Assembly (NCBI GenBank): GCA_021805725.1
Contig: JAJZEH010000110.1
Coordinates: 124,001 to 188,000, forward strand
From: Pseudomonadota bacterium
GTDB taxonomy: Bacteria > Pseudomonadota > Gammaproteobacteria > Burkholderiales > Ferrovaceae
Direction of reading: 5' to 3'
Length of the DNA: 64,000 nt
The notes below the pieces were generated by a model. That model had not been told where the DNA came from and ran no database searches. It saw nothing but the letters and a program-made list of their open reading frames with translations. Positions 9,382 through 19,343 of this stretch are shown in pieces. The position numbers and the translations under genes are program-made. How positions within the stretch are numbered: the first letter of the stretch is position 1; every line of letters begins with the position of its first letter.

Positions 9382-9803
9382 CAGAAGGGTTTCACAACGG
9401 CCAGGATGATGACGGGAATCAGGACCAGTACCGGGGCCTCATTGAACCAGCGGTACCAGACGTGGGTATGCGTGTTGCGATCCAGTTTGAAGTCCTGCAA
9501 CAGCAGGCCGCACCAGATGTGATAGAGCACCAACAACAGGACCAGGGCCATTTTGGGGTAGAGCCAGCCGCCCTGGTCGTCAAAAACGAAGGCCAGGACC
9601 AGTCCGGAGACCACCGTCAGAAGCCCGCCGGGCGTCATGATGCCCCAGAACAGCTTGCGCTCCATGATCTTGAAGCGGTCGCAGCCGGCCTTGTCCCGGG
9701 AGGACATGGCGTGGTAGACAAACAGGCGCGGCAGGTAAAACAGGCCGGCAAACCAGGTCACCATGAACATCACATGGAAGGCTTTGAGATAGAGCAGGGA
9801 CAT
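9381..9803 (-). CDS. hemJ: Protoporphyrinogen IX oxidase HemJ
   Basis: A 140-residue inner-membrane protein with about four helices, the size of HemJ, which oxidises protoporphyrinogen IX in haem synthesis in bacteria lacking HemG/HemY. The N-terminal motif KAFHVMFMVTWFAGLFYLPRLFVYH carries the conserved histidine and arginine; the middle has KLFWGIMTPGG and the C-terminal part WYRWFNEAPVL. A haem-making enzyme fits the cytochrome-rich content of the window. The family was once called UPF0093. Confidence 0.92.
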   Translation of the reverse strand: MSLLYLKAFHVMFMVTWFAGLFYLPRLFVYHAMSSRDKAGCDRFKIMERKLFWGIMTPGGLLTVVSGLVLAFVFDDQGGWLYPKMALVLLLVLYHIWCGLLLQDFKLDRNTHTHVWYRWFNEAPVLVLIPVIILAVVKPF

Positions 9804-9824
9804 GCGTGGGCTCCGGGGGGGGGG

Positions 9825-10433
9825 CTAAAAACGGCAGGCCAGCGTCACCCATTCCCGAATGAGGTGCAGGCGCCGATGGAAAAAATGATCCGAACCCGGA
9901 ACCACCACAATGGGCAGATCCTGAGGGGAGGCCCAGCGCATGACATCTGCAAGGGGGATGGTCTCGTCCAGTTCGCCGTGCATGACGAAGGTGTTGGCGG
10001 GCACCTCCCCGAGCGGGCAGCTGCCCACGGCAGGCCCGATCATGACCAGTTTCTGGCAGGGTATGCGGCGTGCCACCTCGCTCTGGACGTAGGCGCCAAA
10101 GGAAAACCCGGCAAGGAACAACGGCAGGCCGGGCGTGTAGCTGCGCGCATATTCATGCACTGCAAGCCAGTCTTCCGTTTCTCCGCGTCCCTCATCATGC
10201 GTTCCCTCGCTTGCTCCCACCCCGCGAAAATTCATGCGCAGGGTGACGCATCCCAGGCCCGAAAAGGTGCTGGCCAGGGTTTGGGTTACCTTGTTGTCGA
10301 GCGTGCCACCGTAGAGGGGGTGCGGATGGGCCACCAGGGCAAGGCCCCGCGCCTCGCCAGCGGGCAGGTTGATGACGGTCTCCAGCTTTCCAGCCGGGCC
10401 GTCGATGATGACCGTGGAGCGTTTATCCAGCAT
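9825..10433 (-). CDS. Alpha/beta hydrolase (CocE/DUF-type small hydrolase)
   Basis: A 202-residue cytosolic hydrolase. The early HPHPLYGGTLDNKV motif, the nucleophile elbow GFSFG (serine near residue 100), an acid in HGELDE and a histidine in GSDHFFHRR complete a catalytic triad. The open frame extends 79 codons further upstream into the carbonic anhydrase gene, but those residues lack family character; the ATG at 10433 beginning MLDKRSTVIIDG is taken. Substrate is unknown. Confidence 0.8.
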   Translation of the reverse strand: MLDKRSTVIIDGPAGKLETVINLPAGEARGLALVAHPHPLYGGTLDNKVTQTLASTFSGLGCVTLRMNFRGVGASEGTHDEGRGETEDWLAVHEYARSYTPGLPLFLAGFSFGAYVQSEVARRIPCQKLVMIGPAVGSCPLGEVPANTFVMHGELDETIPLADVMRWASPQDLPIVVVPGSDHFFHRRLHLIREWVTLACRF

Positions 10434-10465
10434 GGTGCGAGGTTCGTAATCCGTAAACCGCCATT

Positions 10466-11002
10466 CTATTCGGATTTTGGTGGGCTGAGGCGTTGCAGCT
10501 GGGTTTTGAAGAGTTTTCCCCGCGCCACATAGCCATTGGCGTTGTCTTGCAGGCCGGCGATTTCTTCCGGGGTGAGGGTGCGCACCACGCGCCCAGGGCT
10601 GCCCACGACAAGCGATCCATCCGGGATGACCTTGTTTTCCGTCAACAGGGTGTTGGCGCCGATCAGACAATGCCTGCCGATGACCGTATTGTTCAGGATG
10701 ACCGCCTTGATGCCGATCAGGCTGCCATCGCCCACGGTACAGCCGTGCAGCATGGCCAGGTGGCCCACGCTGACGTCATTGCCGATGGTCAGCGGCACGC
10801 CGGGGTCGGTGTGCAGAACGGCCCCATCCTGGATGTTGCTGCGCTGGCCAATGACGATGGGGGCATTGTCCGCGCGCAGGACGGCATTGCACCAGAGGGT
10901 GGATTCGGCTCCCAGGGTGACCGCGCCGATGACCACGGCGTTCTCGTCCACGTAACTGCTAGAATCGATCGAGGGTGTATGCTGGCCCAGTTGATAGATC
11001 AC
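10466..11002 (-). CDS. Gamma-class carbonic anhydrase family protein
   Basis: A left-handed beta-helix hexapeptide-repeat protein of about 178 residues. Zinc-ligand histidines appear in DGAVLHTD, VGHLAMLHGC, with the usual one-plus-two arrangement. A GTG at 11002 starts the family-like IYQLGQHTPSIDSSSYV, with GAGAG about 8 bases upstream; longer open frame exists to 11116 but the extra residues are not family-like. Family members hydrate CO2 or act as acyltransferase-like proteins; the histidines support metal binding here. Confidence 0.82.
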   Translation of the reverse strand: MIYQLGQHTPSIDSSSYVDENAVVIGAVTLGAESTLWCNAVLRADNAPIVIGQRSNIQDGAVLHTDPGVPLTIGNDVSVGHLAMLHGCTVGDGSLIGIKAVILNNTVIGRHCLIGANTLLTENKVIPDGSLVVGSPGRVVRTLTPEEIAGLQDNANGYVARGKLFKTQLQRLSPPKSE

Positions 11003-11195
11003 ATTCGGTTCTCTCAAAATTCGGGAAGGGGCATTGTGCCTCAGCATACAACTTCCTGCTTGATCTGCGTCAGGGGCAATAGACCGATTTTGCTGATATA
11101 CTGTTCCCGGGCCCAATGTTAAAATTCGGCACCATTAAATAAGGCCTTATCTCGCGGAAAATATAAAGGCCGAACTCTACTACGAGGAGAATATT

Positions 11196-12404
11196 ATGCA
11201 TTTTGCAATCCCCAAATGGGCGGCCCCGTTGTTGGGCGCCTCCCTGGTGACACTCGCGCTGGGTGCCATCGCTGCCGACCCCATCAAGATTGGCGTTTCC
11301 GGCCCCTATACGGGCGGTTCGTCCCCCATGGGCCTGTCGATGCGCGACGGTGTCCGCCTGGCTGCCGATGAAATCAACAAGGCAGGCGGTGTCCTCGGGC
11401 GCCAGATCCAGCTGGTGGAGCGGGATGACGAAGCCAAGAATGAGCGCGGCGTGCAGATTGCCCAGGAGTTGATCAACAAGGAGCAGGTGGTTGCCGACCT
11501 GGGCTTCATCAACACCGGCGTGGCCCTGGCCTCCCAGCGGTTTTATCAGGAAGCCAAGATCCCTGTCATCAACAACGTGGCCACGGGTTCCCTGATCACC
11601 AAGCAGTTCCTGCCTCCCGAGTTTGCCGACAACTATGTCTTCCGCACTTCGGCCAACGATACCATCCAGTCGGGGATGATCGTGGAAGAGGCGGTGGTGA
11701 AGCGCAAGTTTACCAAGGTGGCCATCCTGGCCGACTCCACCAACTATGGCCAGCTGGGTCGTGAAGATCTGGAAAAGGCACTGGCGGCCAAGGGGGTCAA
11801 GCCCGTTGCTGTTGAAAAATTCAACATCAAGGATACGGACATGACCTCCCAGCTCCTCAAGGCCAAGGCAGCCGGAGCCCAGATCATCCTGACCTATGGC
11901 ATCGGGCCGGAACTGGCGCAGATTGCCAACGGCATGGCCAAGCTGGGCTGGAAGGTTCCCATGGTGGGAAGCTGGACCCTGTCGATGGCCAACTTCATCG
12001 ACAATGCCGGCGCGAACAGCGACGGCGCGCGCATGCCGCAAACCTTCATTCAGGAGCCCAATACCCCCAAGCGCAAGGCATTCATCGACGCTTACCTGAA
12101 GGCCTACCACCCCACCAACGGTCGCATTCCCTCCCCGGTTTCTGCGGCACAGGGTTATGACTCCATGTACCTGATGGCTGCCGCCATCAAGCAGGCGGGT
12201 TCCACTGAAGGACCGAAGATCCGTGCGGCGCTGGAAAACCTGAACCAGAAGGTGGATGGTGTCGTCACCAACTACAACAAGCCCTATTCCCATGACAATC
12301 ACGAAGCCATCAGCGTCGGCATTCCGGTGATGGGTGAGGTCAAGGCGGGGCATGTGGTTTACGCTTACGAAGAAGACCGAAAGAATCCACTGCATACCAA
12401 GTAA
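11196..12404 (+). CDS. livK: Branched-chain amino acid ABC transporter, substrate-binding protein
   Basis: A 402-residue periplasmic binding protein with a cleaved signal peptide (cut near AIAA/DP, residue 27). The mature start IKIGVSGPYTGG and GVRLAADEINKAGGVLGRQI are typical of the leucine-type ligand-binding family. It heads the liv cluster and has a strong GAGGAG site before its ATG. A 12-base palindrome (ATAAGGCCTTAT, 11139-11150) sits upstream and may be an operator. The ligand could be an amino acid or a small amide; this cannot be read from the sequence. Confidence 0.88.
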   Translation: MHFAIPKWAAPLLGASLVTLALGAIAADPIKIGVSGPYTGGSSPMGLSMRDGVRLAADEINKAGGVLGRQIQLVERDDEAKNERGVQIAQELINKEQVVADLGFINTGVALASQRFYQEAKIPVINNVATGSLITKQFLPPEFADNYVFRTSANDTIQSGMIVEEAVVKRKFTKVAILADSTNYGQLGREDLEKALAAKGVKPVAVEKFNIKDTDMTSQLLKAKAAGAQIILTYGIGPELAQIANGMAKLGWKVPMVGSWTLSMANFIDNAGANSDGARMPQTFIQEPNTPKRKAFIDAYLKAYHPTNGRIPSPVSAAQGYDSMYLMAAAIKQAGSTEGPKIRAALENLNQKVDGVVTNYNKPYSHDNHEAISVGIPVMGEVKAGHVVYAYEEDRKNPLHTK

Positions 12405-12410
12405 GAAAAC

Positions 12411-12436
12411 CGCGTCCCGCCGCAAGGCGGGACGCG
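12411..12436 (+). terminator. Intercistronic hairpin between livK and livH
   Basis: An 11-bp perfect stem CGCGTCCCGCC/GGCGGGACGCG with a GCAA tetraloop follows the livK stop. The tail is not a clear U-run, so it is more likely an attenuator or mRNA stabiliser that lets the binding protein be made in excess of the permease than a full terminator. Confidence 0.6.
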
Positions 12437-12486
12437 CCATTTAAAGATTCGCGCTTCGTTCCTACTATCCACGACCGGGAATTTCC

Positions 12487-13377
12487 ATGGATATCCTGCT
12501 GCAGCTGCTGATGAGCGGTGTTGCTCTCGGCATGATTTACGCCGTGATTGCGTTTGGCTACCAGTCCACCTTTGCCACTTCGGGAACCCTCAATTTTGGC
12601 CAGGGCGAAGCATTGATGCTGGGCGCCATGGTGGGCTTGAGTTTTTCCGGAGACATCCTGGGCGGCCCCTATGTGAATTACTGGCTGATGGTGCCGCTGG
12701 TGCTGTTGTTTGGCGCCTTGCAGGGCGCCGTGGTGGAGTTTGTGGGGGTGCGTCCCGCCATCAAGACCAAGTCGGAATTTGGCTGGATCATGTCCACCAT
12801 CGCGTTGGGCATCATCTTTCGCAATACCGCCGAAAATCTTTGGGGACGCGACGACCTTCCCTTTCCCTCGCCCCTTCCCACCGAACCCATTCACATTTTC
12901 GGGGCCAATGTCCTGCCGATGGAATTGATGGTGGTGGTGGGCGCCGTCCTGATGATGGTGCTGGTGGAGTTGTTCAATCGGCGTTCCATCTATGGGAAGG
13001 CCGTGGTGGCAACATCCAGTGATCGCGATGCAGCGGGGCTGATGGGCATCAACACCGGGCTTGTCATCACATTTTCATATGCATTGTCTTCCATGTCGGC
13101 TGCATTCGCCGGGGTTTTGATTGCCCCGATCACGCTGACGGGAGCATCCATGGGGGCTGTACTGGGACTGAAGGCTTTTGCAGTCGCAATTATTGGGGGA
13201 CTCACTTCCGGCTTGGGGGTGATTGTCGGCGGCATCCTGTTGGGGGTTGCTGAAACCACCACGGGATTCTACATATCCACCGGCTACAAGGACGTCCCCG
13301 GACTGGTCCTGTTGCTGTTGGTGCTGGCAATCAAACCCAGCGGGTTATTTGGCAAGACCACCATCAAGAAGGTTTGA
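12487..13377 (+). CDS. livH: Branched-chain amino acid ABC transporter permease LivH
   Basis: A 296-residue inner-membrane permease with about eight helices, one half of the translocation pore. Family features are the opening LLQLLMSGVALGMIYAVIAFGY, the NFGQGEALMLGA segment and the GLTSGLGVIVGGILLGVAET stretch. The next gene, the livM-livG fusion, starts 4 bases after the stop, so the cluster is probably one transcript beyond the livK hairpin. Confidence 0.92.
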   Translation: MDILLQLLMSGVALGMIYAVIAFGYQSTFATSGTLNFGQGEALMLGAMVGLSFSGDILGGPYVNYWLMVPLVLLFGALQGAVVEFVGVRPAIKTKSEFGWIMSTIALGIIFRNTAENLWGRDDLPFPSPLPTEPIHIFGANVLPMELMVVVGAVLMMVLVELFNRRSIYGKAVVATSSDRDAAGLMGINTGLVITFSYALSSMSAAFAGVLIAPITLTGASMGAVLGLKAFAVAIIGGLTSGLGVIVGGILLGVAETTTGFYISTGYKDVPGLVLLLLVLAIKPSGLFGKTTIKKV

Positions 13378-13381
13378 TTCG

Positions 13382-15316
13382 ATGAGAGCTGTTCAAACAC
13401 TAGCGCTGCTGGCGGGCATCGGCCTGCTGGTCGTCATTCCCCTGCTGATTCATAACGAGTACTACATCCACCAGGTGGTGTTGATCGCCATCTATGCCGT
13501 CCTGCTCTTTGGCCTGGACATCGTGGTGGGATACACCGGCGAAGTCTCGCTGGCCCATGCCGCCCTGTTCGGGATCGGGGCCTATGCGGCGGGCATCCTC
13601 AACTGGAAACTGGGCCTGCCCTTTTATCTGGCCATTCCTTCCAGCATCGTGGTGACCGGGTTTTTTGGAATACTGCTGGCCCTGCCGGCCCTGCGCGTCA
13701 CGGGGCCCTACCTCGCCATGGTCACCCTGGCTTTTGGGACCATCGCCCAGATCCTCATCAATGAGATGGATTTCCTCACCAATGGACCCATGGGCATCAC
13801 CATCAGAAAACCCATGCTGTTTGACTGGGTCCTCGAAGAGCAGCACTACTACTATTTCGTGATGGGCGTTTTCCTGATGGCGATGCTGCTGGTCAACCGC
13901 ATTCTCAAGTCCCATCTGGGCCGTGCCTTTGAAGCCCTGCGGGGCAGCCCGGTGGCGTCGGACTGCATGGGGGTTAGCGTTTACCGCTACAAGGTCTACG
14001 CCTTCGTCATCAGCGCGGGCCTTGCGGGTCTTGCGGGTGGCATGTTCACCTTCAACGAGCTCTACATTGCCCCCAACACCTTCAACTTCGAACTCACCGT
14101 ATTGTTTCTCCTCGCCATCATCATGGGTGGGCGCAAGACGCGTATGGGGCCGGTGCTGGGTGCCGCCATCGTGGTGCTGTTGCCCAACCTGCTCGACGAC
14201 ATCAACCTCTTTCGCGATCTTGCGCTGGTCGGGGCGGGAGCCGTGGGCTTCTTCGTTCTGCGCCACTTCATCAGTGGCAAGCGCAACCTGAAGCCCCTGG
14301 TGGTTCCCGTGCTGGGCGCGGTGGCGCTGTTGTTCAGCGCGTATACCCTGCAGGAAATGACCAATTGGCGCATCACCATTTTCGGCTTCCTGATCCTGTT
14401 CGTCGTGTACTACCTGCAGGACGGCATCGTCGGCTGGATTCGCAGCATCATTGGGCACTACAAACCGGAGTGGGTGGCGCGCTCGCGCATGAAGGTCTCT
14501 CCCCATGGTGTGACGGCATGGGCCACGCCGGACCAATCGGTGGCGCGCGGCGGTCTGTTGCTCGAGGCGCGCCGTATCCTGATGCAGTTTGGCGGCCTGA
14601 AAGCGCTCAATGAGGTGGACCTCAAAATTGCCGAGGGAACCATTCACGGACTGATCGGACCCAATGGTTCGGGCAAATCCACCATGATGAACGTGCTCAC
14701 CGGCATTTACACGCCTACGGAAGGTGAGGTGGTTTTCAACGGCAAAACCATTTCAGGACAGACGCCCTCAGCCATCGCGCTGCAGGGCATTGCCCGCACC
14801 TTCCAGAACCTGCAACTGTTTGGCGAGATGACGGCATTGGAGAACGTTCTGGTGGGGCTGCACCATACCTACCGTTCCACCCTTCTTGACGTCATGCTCA
14901 ACACCGCGCGCTATCGCCAGGAAGAGCGCACTGCGCGCGAGCGCGCGGCCAGCATTTTGAGTTTTGTGGGGCTGGGCGCATTCATCAATGAGGAGGCGCG
15001 CAACCTGCCCTACGGGCGTCAACGGCTGCTGGAAATCGGGCGCGCGCTGGGTCTTAATCCGGCGCTGTTGTTGCTGGACGAGCCCGCCGCCGGCCTGACC
15101 TCACCCGAGATTCAGGATCTGATCGAGATCATCCGCAAGATCCGCGAACATGGCATTACGGTCATTCTGATCGAGCATCATATGGACGTGGTCATGGGCA
15201 TCTCGGATACGGTATCGGTACTCGACTTCGGACAGAAGATTGCCGAAGGAAAGCCCGCCGACGTCCAGTCTGATCCCAAGGTGATCGAGGCCTATCTGGG
15301 CGGCCAGTCCGCCTGA
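13382..15316 (+). CDS. Fused LivM permease - LivG ATPase
   Basis: A single 644-residue protein joining two transporter parts that are usually separate. Residues 1-340 are a LivM permease (FGLDIVVGYTGEVSLAHAALFGIGAYAAG; GGMFTFNELYIAPNTF). From about residue 390 a LivG ATPase follows with Walker A GPNGSGKSTMM, a Q-loop, signature LPYGRQRLLEIGRAL, Walker B ALLLLDEPAAGL and switch histidine in IEHHMD. Start is the ATG at 13382; the open frame extends upstream inside livH but without support. No stop or frameshift interrupts the linker. Confidence 0.93.
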   Translation: MRAVQTLALLAGIGLLVVIPLLIHNEYYIHQVVLIAIYAVLLFGLDIVVGYTGEVSLAHAALFGIGAYAAGILNWKLGLPFYLAIPSSIVVTGFFGILLALPALRVTGPYLAMVTLAFGTIAQILINEMDFLTNGPMGITIRKPMLFDWVLEEQHYYYFVMGVFLMAMLLVNRILKSHLGRAFEALRGSPVASDCMGVSVYRYKVYAFVISAGLAGLAGGMFTFNELYIAPNTFNFELTVLFLLAIIMGGRKTRMGPVLGAAIVVLLPNLLDDINLFRDLALVGAGAVGFFVLRHFISGKRNLKPLVVPVLGAVALLFSAYTLQEMTNWRITIFGFLILFVVYYLQDGIVGWIRSIIGHYKPEWVARSRMKVSPHGVTAWATPDQSVARGGLLLEARRILMQFGGLKALNEVDLKIAEGTIHGLIGPNGSGKSTMMNVLTGIYTPTEGEVVFNGKTISGQTPSAIALQGIARTFQNLQLFGEMTALENVLVGLHHTYRSTLLDVMLNTARYRQEERTARERAASILSFVGLGAFINEEARNLPYGRQRLLEIGRALGLNPALLLLDEPAAGLTSPEIQDLIEIIRKIREHGITVILIEHHMDVVMGISDTVSVLDFGQKIAEGKPADVQSDPKVIEAYLGGQSA

Positions 15317-15330
15317 CCGAGGAGAACAAC

Positions 15331-16056
15331 ATGCTGGAAATCAACCATCTCAAGGCAGCCTACGGTCAAGTCCAGGTGCTGCACGGCATTGAATTGAAGG
15401 TCCCAAAGGGGCAGGTCGTGACGCTGATTGGCTCGAACGGCGCCGGCAAGACCACCACCATGCGTGCCATCAGCGGCATGCTCAAACCCACGGGGGGTAG
15501 TATCCTGCTGGGAGGCAAAAGCATTACGGGGTTGCCGGCCCATCGCATTGCGCGGATCGGTCTTGCCCACTCGCCCGAAGGCCGCCGCGTGTTTCCCACC
15601 CAGACCGTGCGCGATAATTTGCTGCTGGGGGCCTTTACGCGCCTCACGTTTGGCGGAAGACCGCGCGGTGACATTCGCGGTGACCTCGATCGGGCGCTGG
15701 ATTTGTTTCCACGCCTGCGCGAGCGTCAATTTCAGCTGGCAGGAACGCTGTCTGGTGGCGAGCAGCAAATGCTGGCCATGGCGCGAGCCCTGATGCTCAA
15801 TCCCGACGTATTGCTGCTGGACGAACCCTCCATGGGGCTGGCACCGATCCTGGTGGAGGAAGTATTCCACATCATCGGACGCCTCAAGGAGCAGGGCATG
15901 ACCATGCTGCTGGTGGAGCAGTTTGCCGCCGCGGCACTTGCCGTGGCGGACTATGGCTATGTGCTGGAGAATGGCCGCATTGCCGTGCATGGCCCTGCAG
16001 AACAATTGCGCAACGACCCCAAGGTGCGTGCCGCCTACCTGGGCATTGCCCACTAG
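15331..16056 (+). CDS. livF: Branched-chain amino acid ABC transporter ATPase LivF
   Basis: A 241-residue ATPase with Walker A GSNGAGKTTTM, signature LSGGEQQMLAMARAL, Walker B VLLLDEPSMGL and switch histidine region LVEQFA (glutamine instead of histidine, usual in LivF). GAGGAG precedes the start by 8 bases. It completes the livK-H-MG-F set. The gene ends one base before the end of convergent ubiB. Confidence 0.94.
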   Translation: MLEINHLKAAYGQVQVLHGIELKVPKGQVVTLIGSNGAGKTTTMRAISGMLKPTGGSILLGGKSITGLPAHRIARIGLAHSPEGRRVFPTQTVRDNLLLGAFTRLTFGGRPRGDIRGDLDRALDLFPRLRERQFQLAGTLSGGEQQMLAMARALMLNPDVLLLDEPSMGLAPILVEEVFHIIGRLKEQGMTMLLVEQFAAAALAVADYGYVLENGRIAVHGPAEQLRNDPKVRAAYLGIAH

Positions 16057-16057
16057 C

Positions 16058-17599
16058 CTAGTAGCCGCCCAGCACCAGGAACAGGAGCGCGAAGGCCACC
16101 CCAACCATCAGGCCCAGCAGGACCAGAATCCCCGTCAGCCAACGCTGCAAAGTGCGCTGCTGCGACTGCAGGGATTCGATTTGCTGGCGCAAATCATGGG
16201 AGGGGGAGGTGGTGAGCGCGCGGTGAACGAGGCGCGGGAGTTCGGGTACCAAAGTCACCCACTGCCCGCCTTCCTGCCGGAGTGCCCGCACCAGCCCGCG
16301 CCAACCCACCTGCTCGCTCATCCAGCGCTCCAGAAAGGGTTTGGCGGTTTTCCAGAGGTCCAGATCGGGGTCCAGGTCACGCCCCAGTCCCTCCACATTG
16401 AGCAGCGTCTTTTGCAGCATCACCAGCTGGGGCTGGATTTCCATGTTAAAGCGGCGCGAGACCTGAAACAGGCGCAGCAAGACCTTGCCAAAGGAGATTT
16501 CGCGCAGGGGCTTGTCGAAGATGGGCTCGCACACCGAGCGAATGGCGGATTCGAACTCGTCGGCCCGGGTATCCGGCGGCACCCAGCCGGCTTCGATGTG
16601 TGCCATGGCCACGCGGTGATAATCGCGCCGGAAGAAGGCCAGGAAATTCTGGGCCAGATAATTCTTGTCCGAATTGTTCAGGGTGCCGATGATGCCGAAG
16701 TCCAGTCCGATATAACGGCCATCGTCGGCCACCTGGATATTGCCAGGATGCATGTCGGCATGAAAAAAGCCATCCCGGAACACCTGCGTAAAAAAAATTT
16801 CGACGCCATCGCGGGCCAGCTTGGGTATGTCCACACCCTTGCTGCGCAACAGGTCTACCTGGCTGATGGGCGTGCCTGCCATGCGTTCCATGACCATGAC
16901 GCGGGTGTCGCAATAATCCCAGAACACTTCAGGGATGATCAGGAGCCGGCGATCGGCAAAGTTGCGCCGCAGCTGGCTTGCGTTGGCCGCTTCCACCATG
17001 AGGTCGAGCTCTTCGCCCAGATGCTTTTCGAATTCCGCCACCACCTCCACCGGGTGGAGGCGCCGCGCCTCGGCAAACAGGCGTTCCAGCAAATGGGCCA
17101 GCGTGTAGAGCAGGGCCACGTCGCGGGCGATGGCACGATCCACGTCGGGGCGCAATATCTTGACGGCCGCTTCCCGTCCGTTGTTGAGAACGGCAAAATG
17201 AACCTGGGCAACCGAGGCGCTGGCCACCGGTGTCGTGTCGAACCGGGCAAAGACGGCACTGAGCGGACGGCGGTAAATGGCTTCCAGCATGGCCTCGGCC
17301 TGTTCGCCGGGGAAGGGTGGAACGCGGTCCTGCAGCTGTGCCAGTTCGTCAGCAATGTCGAGCGGAATGAGGTCGCGACGGGTGGACAGCGCCTGGCCAA
17401 ACTTGACGAATATGGGACCCAGGGTTTCGAGCGCGCGGCGCAGCCGAACACCCCGAGGTTCACTGAATCGGCGCCAGAACAGCAGGTTGCGCGTGAAGGT
17501 GCGCGCAGCCGCGGTCCGTGGGTGAGAGAAGATGAATTCGTCCAGCCCATAGGTGACGAATACGGACAAAATTTTGAACAGCCGCAGAAGTCGCATCAA
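16058..17599 (-). CDS. ubiB: Ubiquinone biosynthesis kinase-like protein UbiB
   Basis: A 513-residue ABC1/ADCK-family protein needed for ubiquinone synthesis, probably an ATPase at the inner membrane. The family KxGQ motif is in [14 protein letters not shown], the alanine-rich nucleotide loop in [12 protein letters not shown] and the metal-binding aspartate in LDFGIIGTL. Two hydrophobic helices at the C-terminus (about 465-513) anchor it. It overlaps ubiJ by 4 bases in the gene order ubiE-ubiJ-ubiB. Confidence 0.95.
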   Translation of the reverse strand: MMRLLRLFKILSVFVTYGLDEFIFSHPRTAAARTFTRNLLFWRRFSEPRGVRLRRALETLGPIFVKFGQALSTRRDLIPLDIADELAQLQDRVPPFPGEQAEAMLEAIYRRPLSAVFARFDTTPVASASVAQVHFAVLNNGREAAVKILRPDVDRAIARDVALLYTLAHLLERLFAEARRLHPVEVVAEFEKHLGEELDLMVEAANASQLRRNFADRRLLIIPEVFWDYCDTRVMVMERMAGTPISQVDLLRSKGVDIPKLARDGVEIFFTQVFRDGFFHADMHPGNIQVADDGRYIGLDFGIIGTLNNSDKNYLAQNFLAFFRRDYHRVAMAHIEAGWVPPDTRADEFESAIRSVCEPIFDKPLREISFGKVLLRLFQVSRRFNMEIQPQLVMLQKTLLNVEGLGRDLDPDLDLWKTAKPFLERWMSEQVGWRGLVRALRQEGGQWVTLVPELPRLVHRALTTSPSHDLRQQIESLQSQQRTLQRWLTGILVLLGLMVGVAFALLFLVLGGY

Positions 17600-18177
17600 G
17601 CCTGCCCTGCCATGCGGCGCTCAAGGCGTTGCACGTCCTGCGCCAGCCGTTCCACTTCACTGGCAAAGCGATGCAGGCTCGAGCGGCTGGCGATCAGCCG
17701 GGCCTCTTCGGTGGCATATTCAGAAAAGGATTCCGACAGCCTGCTCAGGCTGTCCCTGGCCCAGCGTCCGCCGGCGCGTGCCGTCTGCGCCATGCGGTGG
17801 GCAAGGATGTCGCCCACCATCCGGCTCAACAGTTCTTCGAGGTCGGGCCGGAAATTCCTGGCCAGAAACCCCACTTCGGAAGCCAGTCCGCTGTTGCCTT
17901 CCAGATGAAGCTGGCGCAATGCGGCCGGCTGATCGGTGAGCAACAATGGCAGGGCGCCCAGGGGAATGCGAATGGACAGGTCGGCATGTTCCGGACGCGC
18001 CGGTGACAGTGCGGGAATGCCCCCGGCGTCGATATTAAAGGGCACCACCAATCCTCCCAGGTCCAGCACGATCTGGCAACCGGCAAAGGGCTGCAGCCGT
18101 TGCGCCGCCCAGGGGGCGGTGGAAAGCAGGGTGCGCAGGCCGTTTGAAAGCAGCGTTTGCAGTGCGGTCGTCACCAT
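17596..18177 (-). CDS. ubiJ: Ubiquinone biosynthesis accessory factor UbiJ (SCP2 domain)
   Basis: A 193-residue protein with an N-terminal SCP2-like lipid-binding region ([16 protein letters not shown]) and a C-terminal helix region ([19 protein letters not shown]). UbiJ binds ubiquinone intermediates and helps assemble the Ubi complex. Position between ubiE and ubiB supports the call. The ATG at 18177 overlaps the end of ubiE by 7 bases; an upstream ATG at 18225 would add 16 residues that look like out-of-frame ubiE sequence. Confidence 0.85.
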   Translation of the reverse strand: MVTTALQTLLSNGLRTLLSTAPWAAQRLQPFAGCQIVLDLGGLVVPFNIDAGGIPALSPARPEHADLSIRIPLGALPLLLTDQPAALRQLHLEGNSGLASEVGFLARNFRPDLEELLSRMVGDILAHRMAQTARAGGRWARDSLSRLSESFSEYATEEARLIASRSSLHRFASEVERLAQDVQRLERRMAGQA

Positions 18178-18902
18178 TTGTAGCCTCGATGCAGGGCCAC
18201 CACACCGGCGGAGAGGTTGAACCACTCCACCGATTCAAAACCTGCAGCTTCCATCATGGCCTTGAGTGTTTCCTGGTCCGGATGCATGCGGATGGATTCG
18301 GCCAGATACTGATAACTGGCTTCGTCGTTGGCAACCCACCGGCCCACCTTGGGAATGATCTTGAAGGAGTAGGTGTCGTAGAGGGGCTGCAAGGGGGCCC
18401 AGATCTTTGAGAACTCCAGAACCAGGCCGCGACCGCCGGGCTTGAGAACACGAACCATCTCCGACAGGGCCTGCTCCTTATGGGTCATGTTGCGTAGTCC
18501 AAAGGCGACACTGACGCAGTCAAAGGTGTCGTCAGGAAAGGGCAGGTGTTCGGCATCGCACTGCGTGGTCGGCAGTGCGTGCCCGGCATCAAGCAGGCGA
18601 TCGCGTCCACGCGAGAGCATGGCGAAATTGATGTCTGTCATGACCACCTGGCCGGTATCGCCTGCGGCTCGCGCAAATCCCCGGGCCAGATCGCCGCTTC
18701 CCGAAGCAAGGTCCAGCACGCGCTCGCCGGGGCGAACCTGGGCCACGTTAAGGGTGAAATGCTTCCACAGCCGATGCATGCCCACTGACATCAGGTCATT
18801 CATGATGTCGTAGCGCGAGGCCACCGAGTCGAAAACCCCGGCGACCTTACGCGCCTTGTCGGCCTCTTCAACCTCGGTGAAACCGAAATGGGTTGTACTC
18901 AT
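18171..18902 (-). CDS. ubiE: Ubiquinone/menaquinone C-methyltransferase UbiE
   Basis: A 243-residue SAM methyltransferase that adds the C2 methyl group in quinone synthesis. The SAM motif [15 protein letters not shown], the signature [17 protein letters not shown] and the late motif [15 protein letters not shown] match UbiE. The ATG at 18902 ([11 protein letters not shown]) gives the family length; the longer open frame overlaps the DUF971 gene and is a shadow. First gene of ubiEJB after the DUF971 gene. Confidence 0.96.
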   Translation of the reverse strand: MSTTHFGFTEVEEADKARKVAGVFDSVASRYDIMNDLMSVGMHRLWKHFTLNVAQVRPGERVLDLASGSGDLARGFARAAGDTGQVVMTDINFAMLSRGRDRLLDAGHALPTTQCDAEHLPFPDDTFDCVSVAFGLRNMTHKEQALSEMVRVLKPGGRGLVLEFSKIWAPLQPLYDTYSFKIIPKVGRWVANDEASYQYLAESIRMHPDQETLKAMMEAAGFESVEWFNLSAGVVALHRGYKW

Positions 18903-18906
18903 GGGG

Positions 18907-19284
18907 TCAGTGCGTGTCCCTGCTGGCGCCGGCGGCTTCCATCTGGTTGAGATAGGCGGCCCAGTATTCTTCCTGATTGACGCCAAGATCCTTGAGATAG
19001 TCCCAGGAAAAAATACCGGTGTCGTGCCCATCCGAAAAACGGATCTGAATGGCATAGGAGCCCACCGGAATGATTTCCTGTATGGACACGAGGCGCTTTC
19101 CGGTTTGCAGGGTTTCCTGGCCCGGCCCGTGGCCCCGAACTTCTGCCGAGGGCGAATAGACCCGTAAGTACTCGATCGGGAACTGATATTGCTGGCCGTC
19201 ACTGAACGTCACATCCAGTCGGCGCGAAGCCTGGTGCAACGTGATTTCGGTAGGCCAGGGGGTTTCAGGGGTAAGTCCAGCCAT
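18907..19284 (-). CDS. DUF971 domain protein
   Basis: A 125-residue protein covered by the DUF971 (gamma-butyrobetaine-hydroxylase-like N-terminal) domain: [27 protein letters not shown], then [17 protein letters not shown]. Small proteins of this family are often found just before ubiE in betaproteobacteria, as here (4-base gap). Its function is unknown; the domain in larger proteins can bind zinc, but the metal ligands are not obvious here. Confidence 0.88.
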   Translation of the reverse strand: MAGLTPETPWPTEITLHQASRRLDVTFSDGQQYQFPIEYLRVYSPSAEVRGHGPGQETLQTGKRLVSIQEIIPVGSYAIQIRFSDGHDTGIFSWDYLKDLGVNQEEYWAAYLNQMEAAGASRDTH

Positions 19285-19343
19285 GGAATGCCTAATATAA
19301 TAAGGATTCGAGTCGGGTATGATAAACCATTTGGTCGGAAACG

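Noticed and set aside
10434..10670. 79-codon N-terminal extension of the alpha/beta hydrolase
   Set aside because: It overlaps the carbonic anhydrase gene and its residues look like frame-shifted coding sequence.
11070..12440. 456-codon minus-strand frame opposite livK
   Set aside because: livK is supported by signal peptide, family motifs and ribosome binding site; the opposite frame is a shadow.
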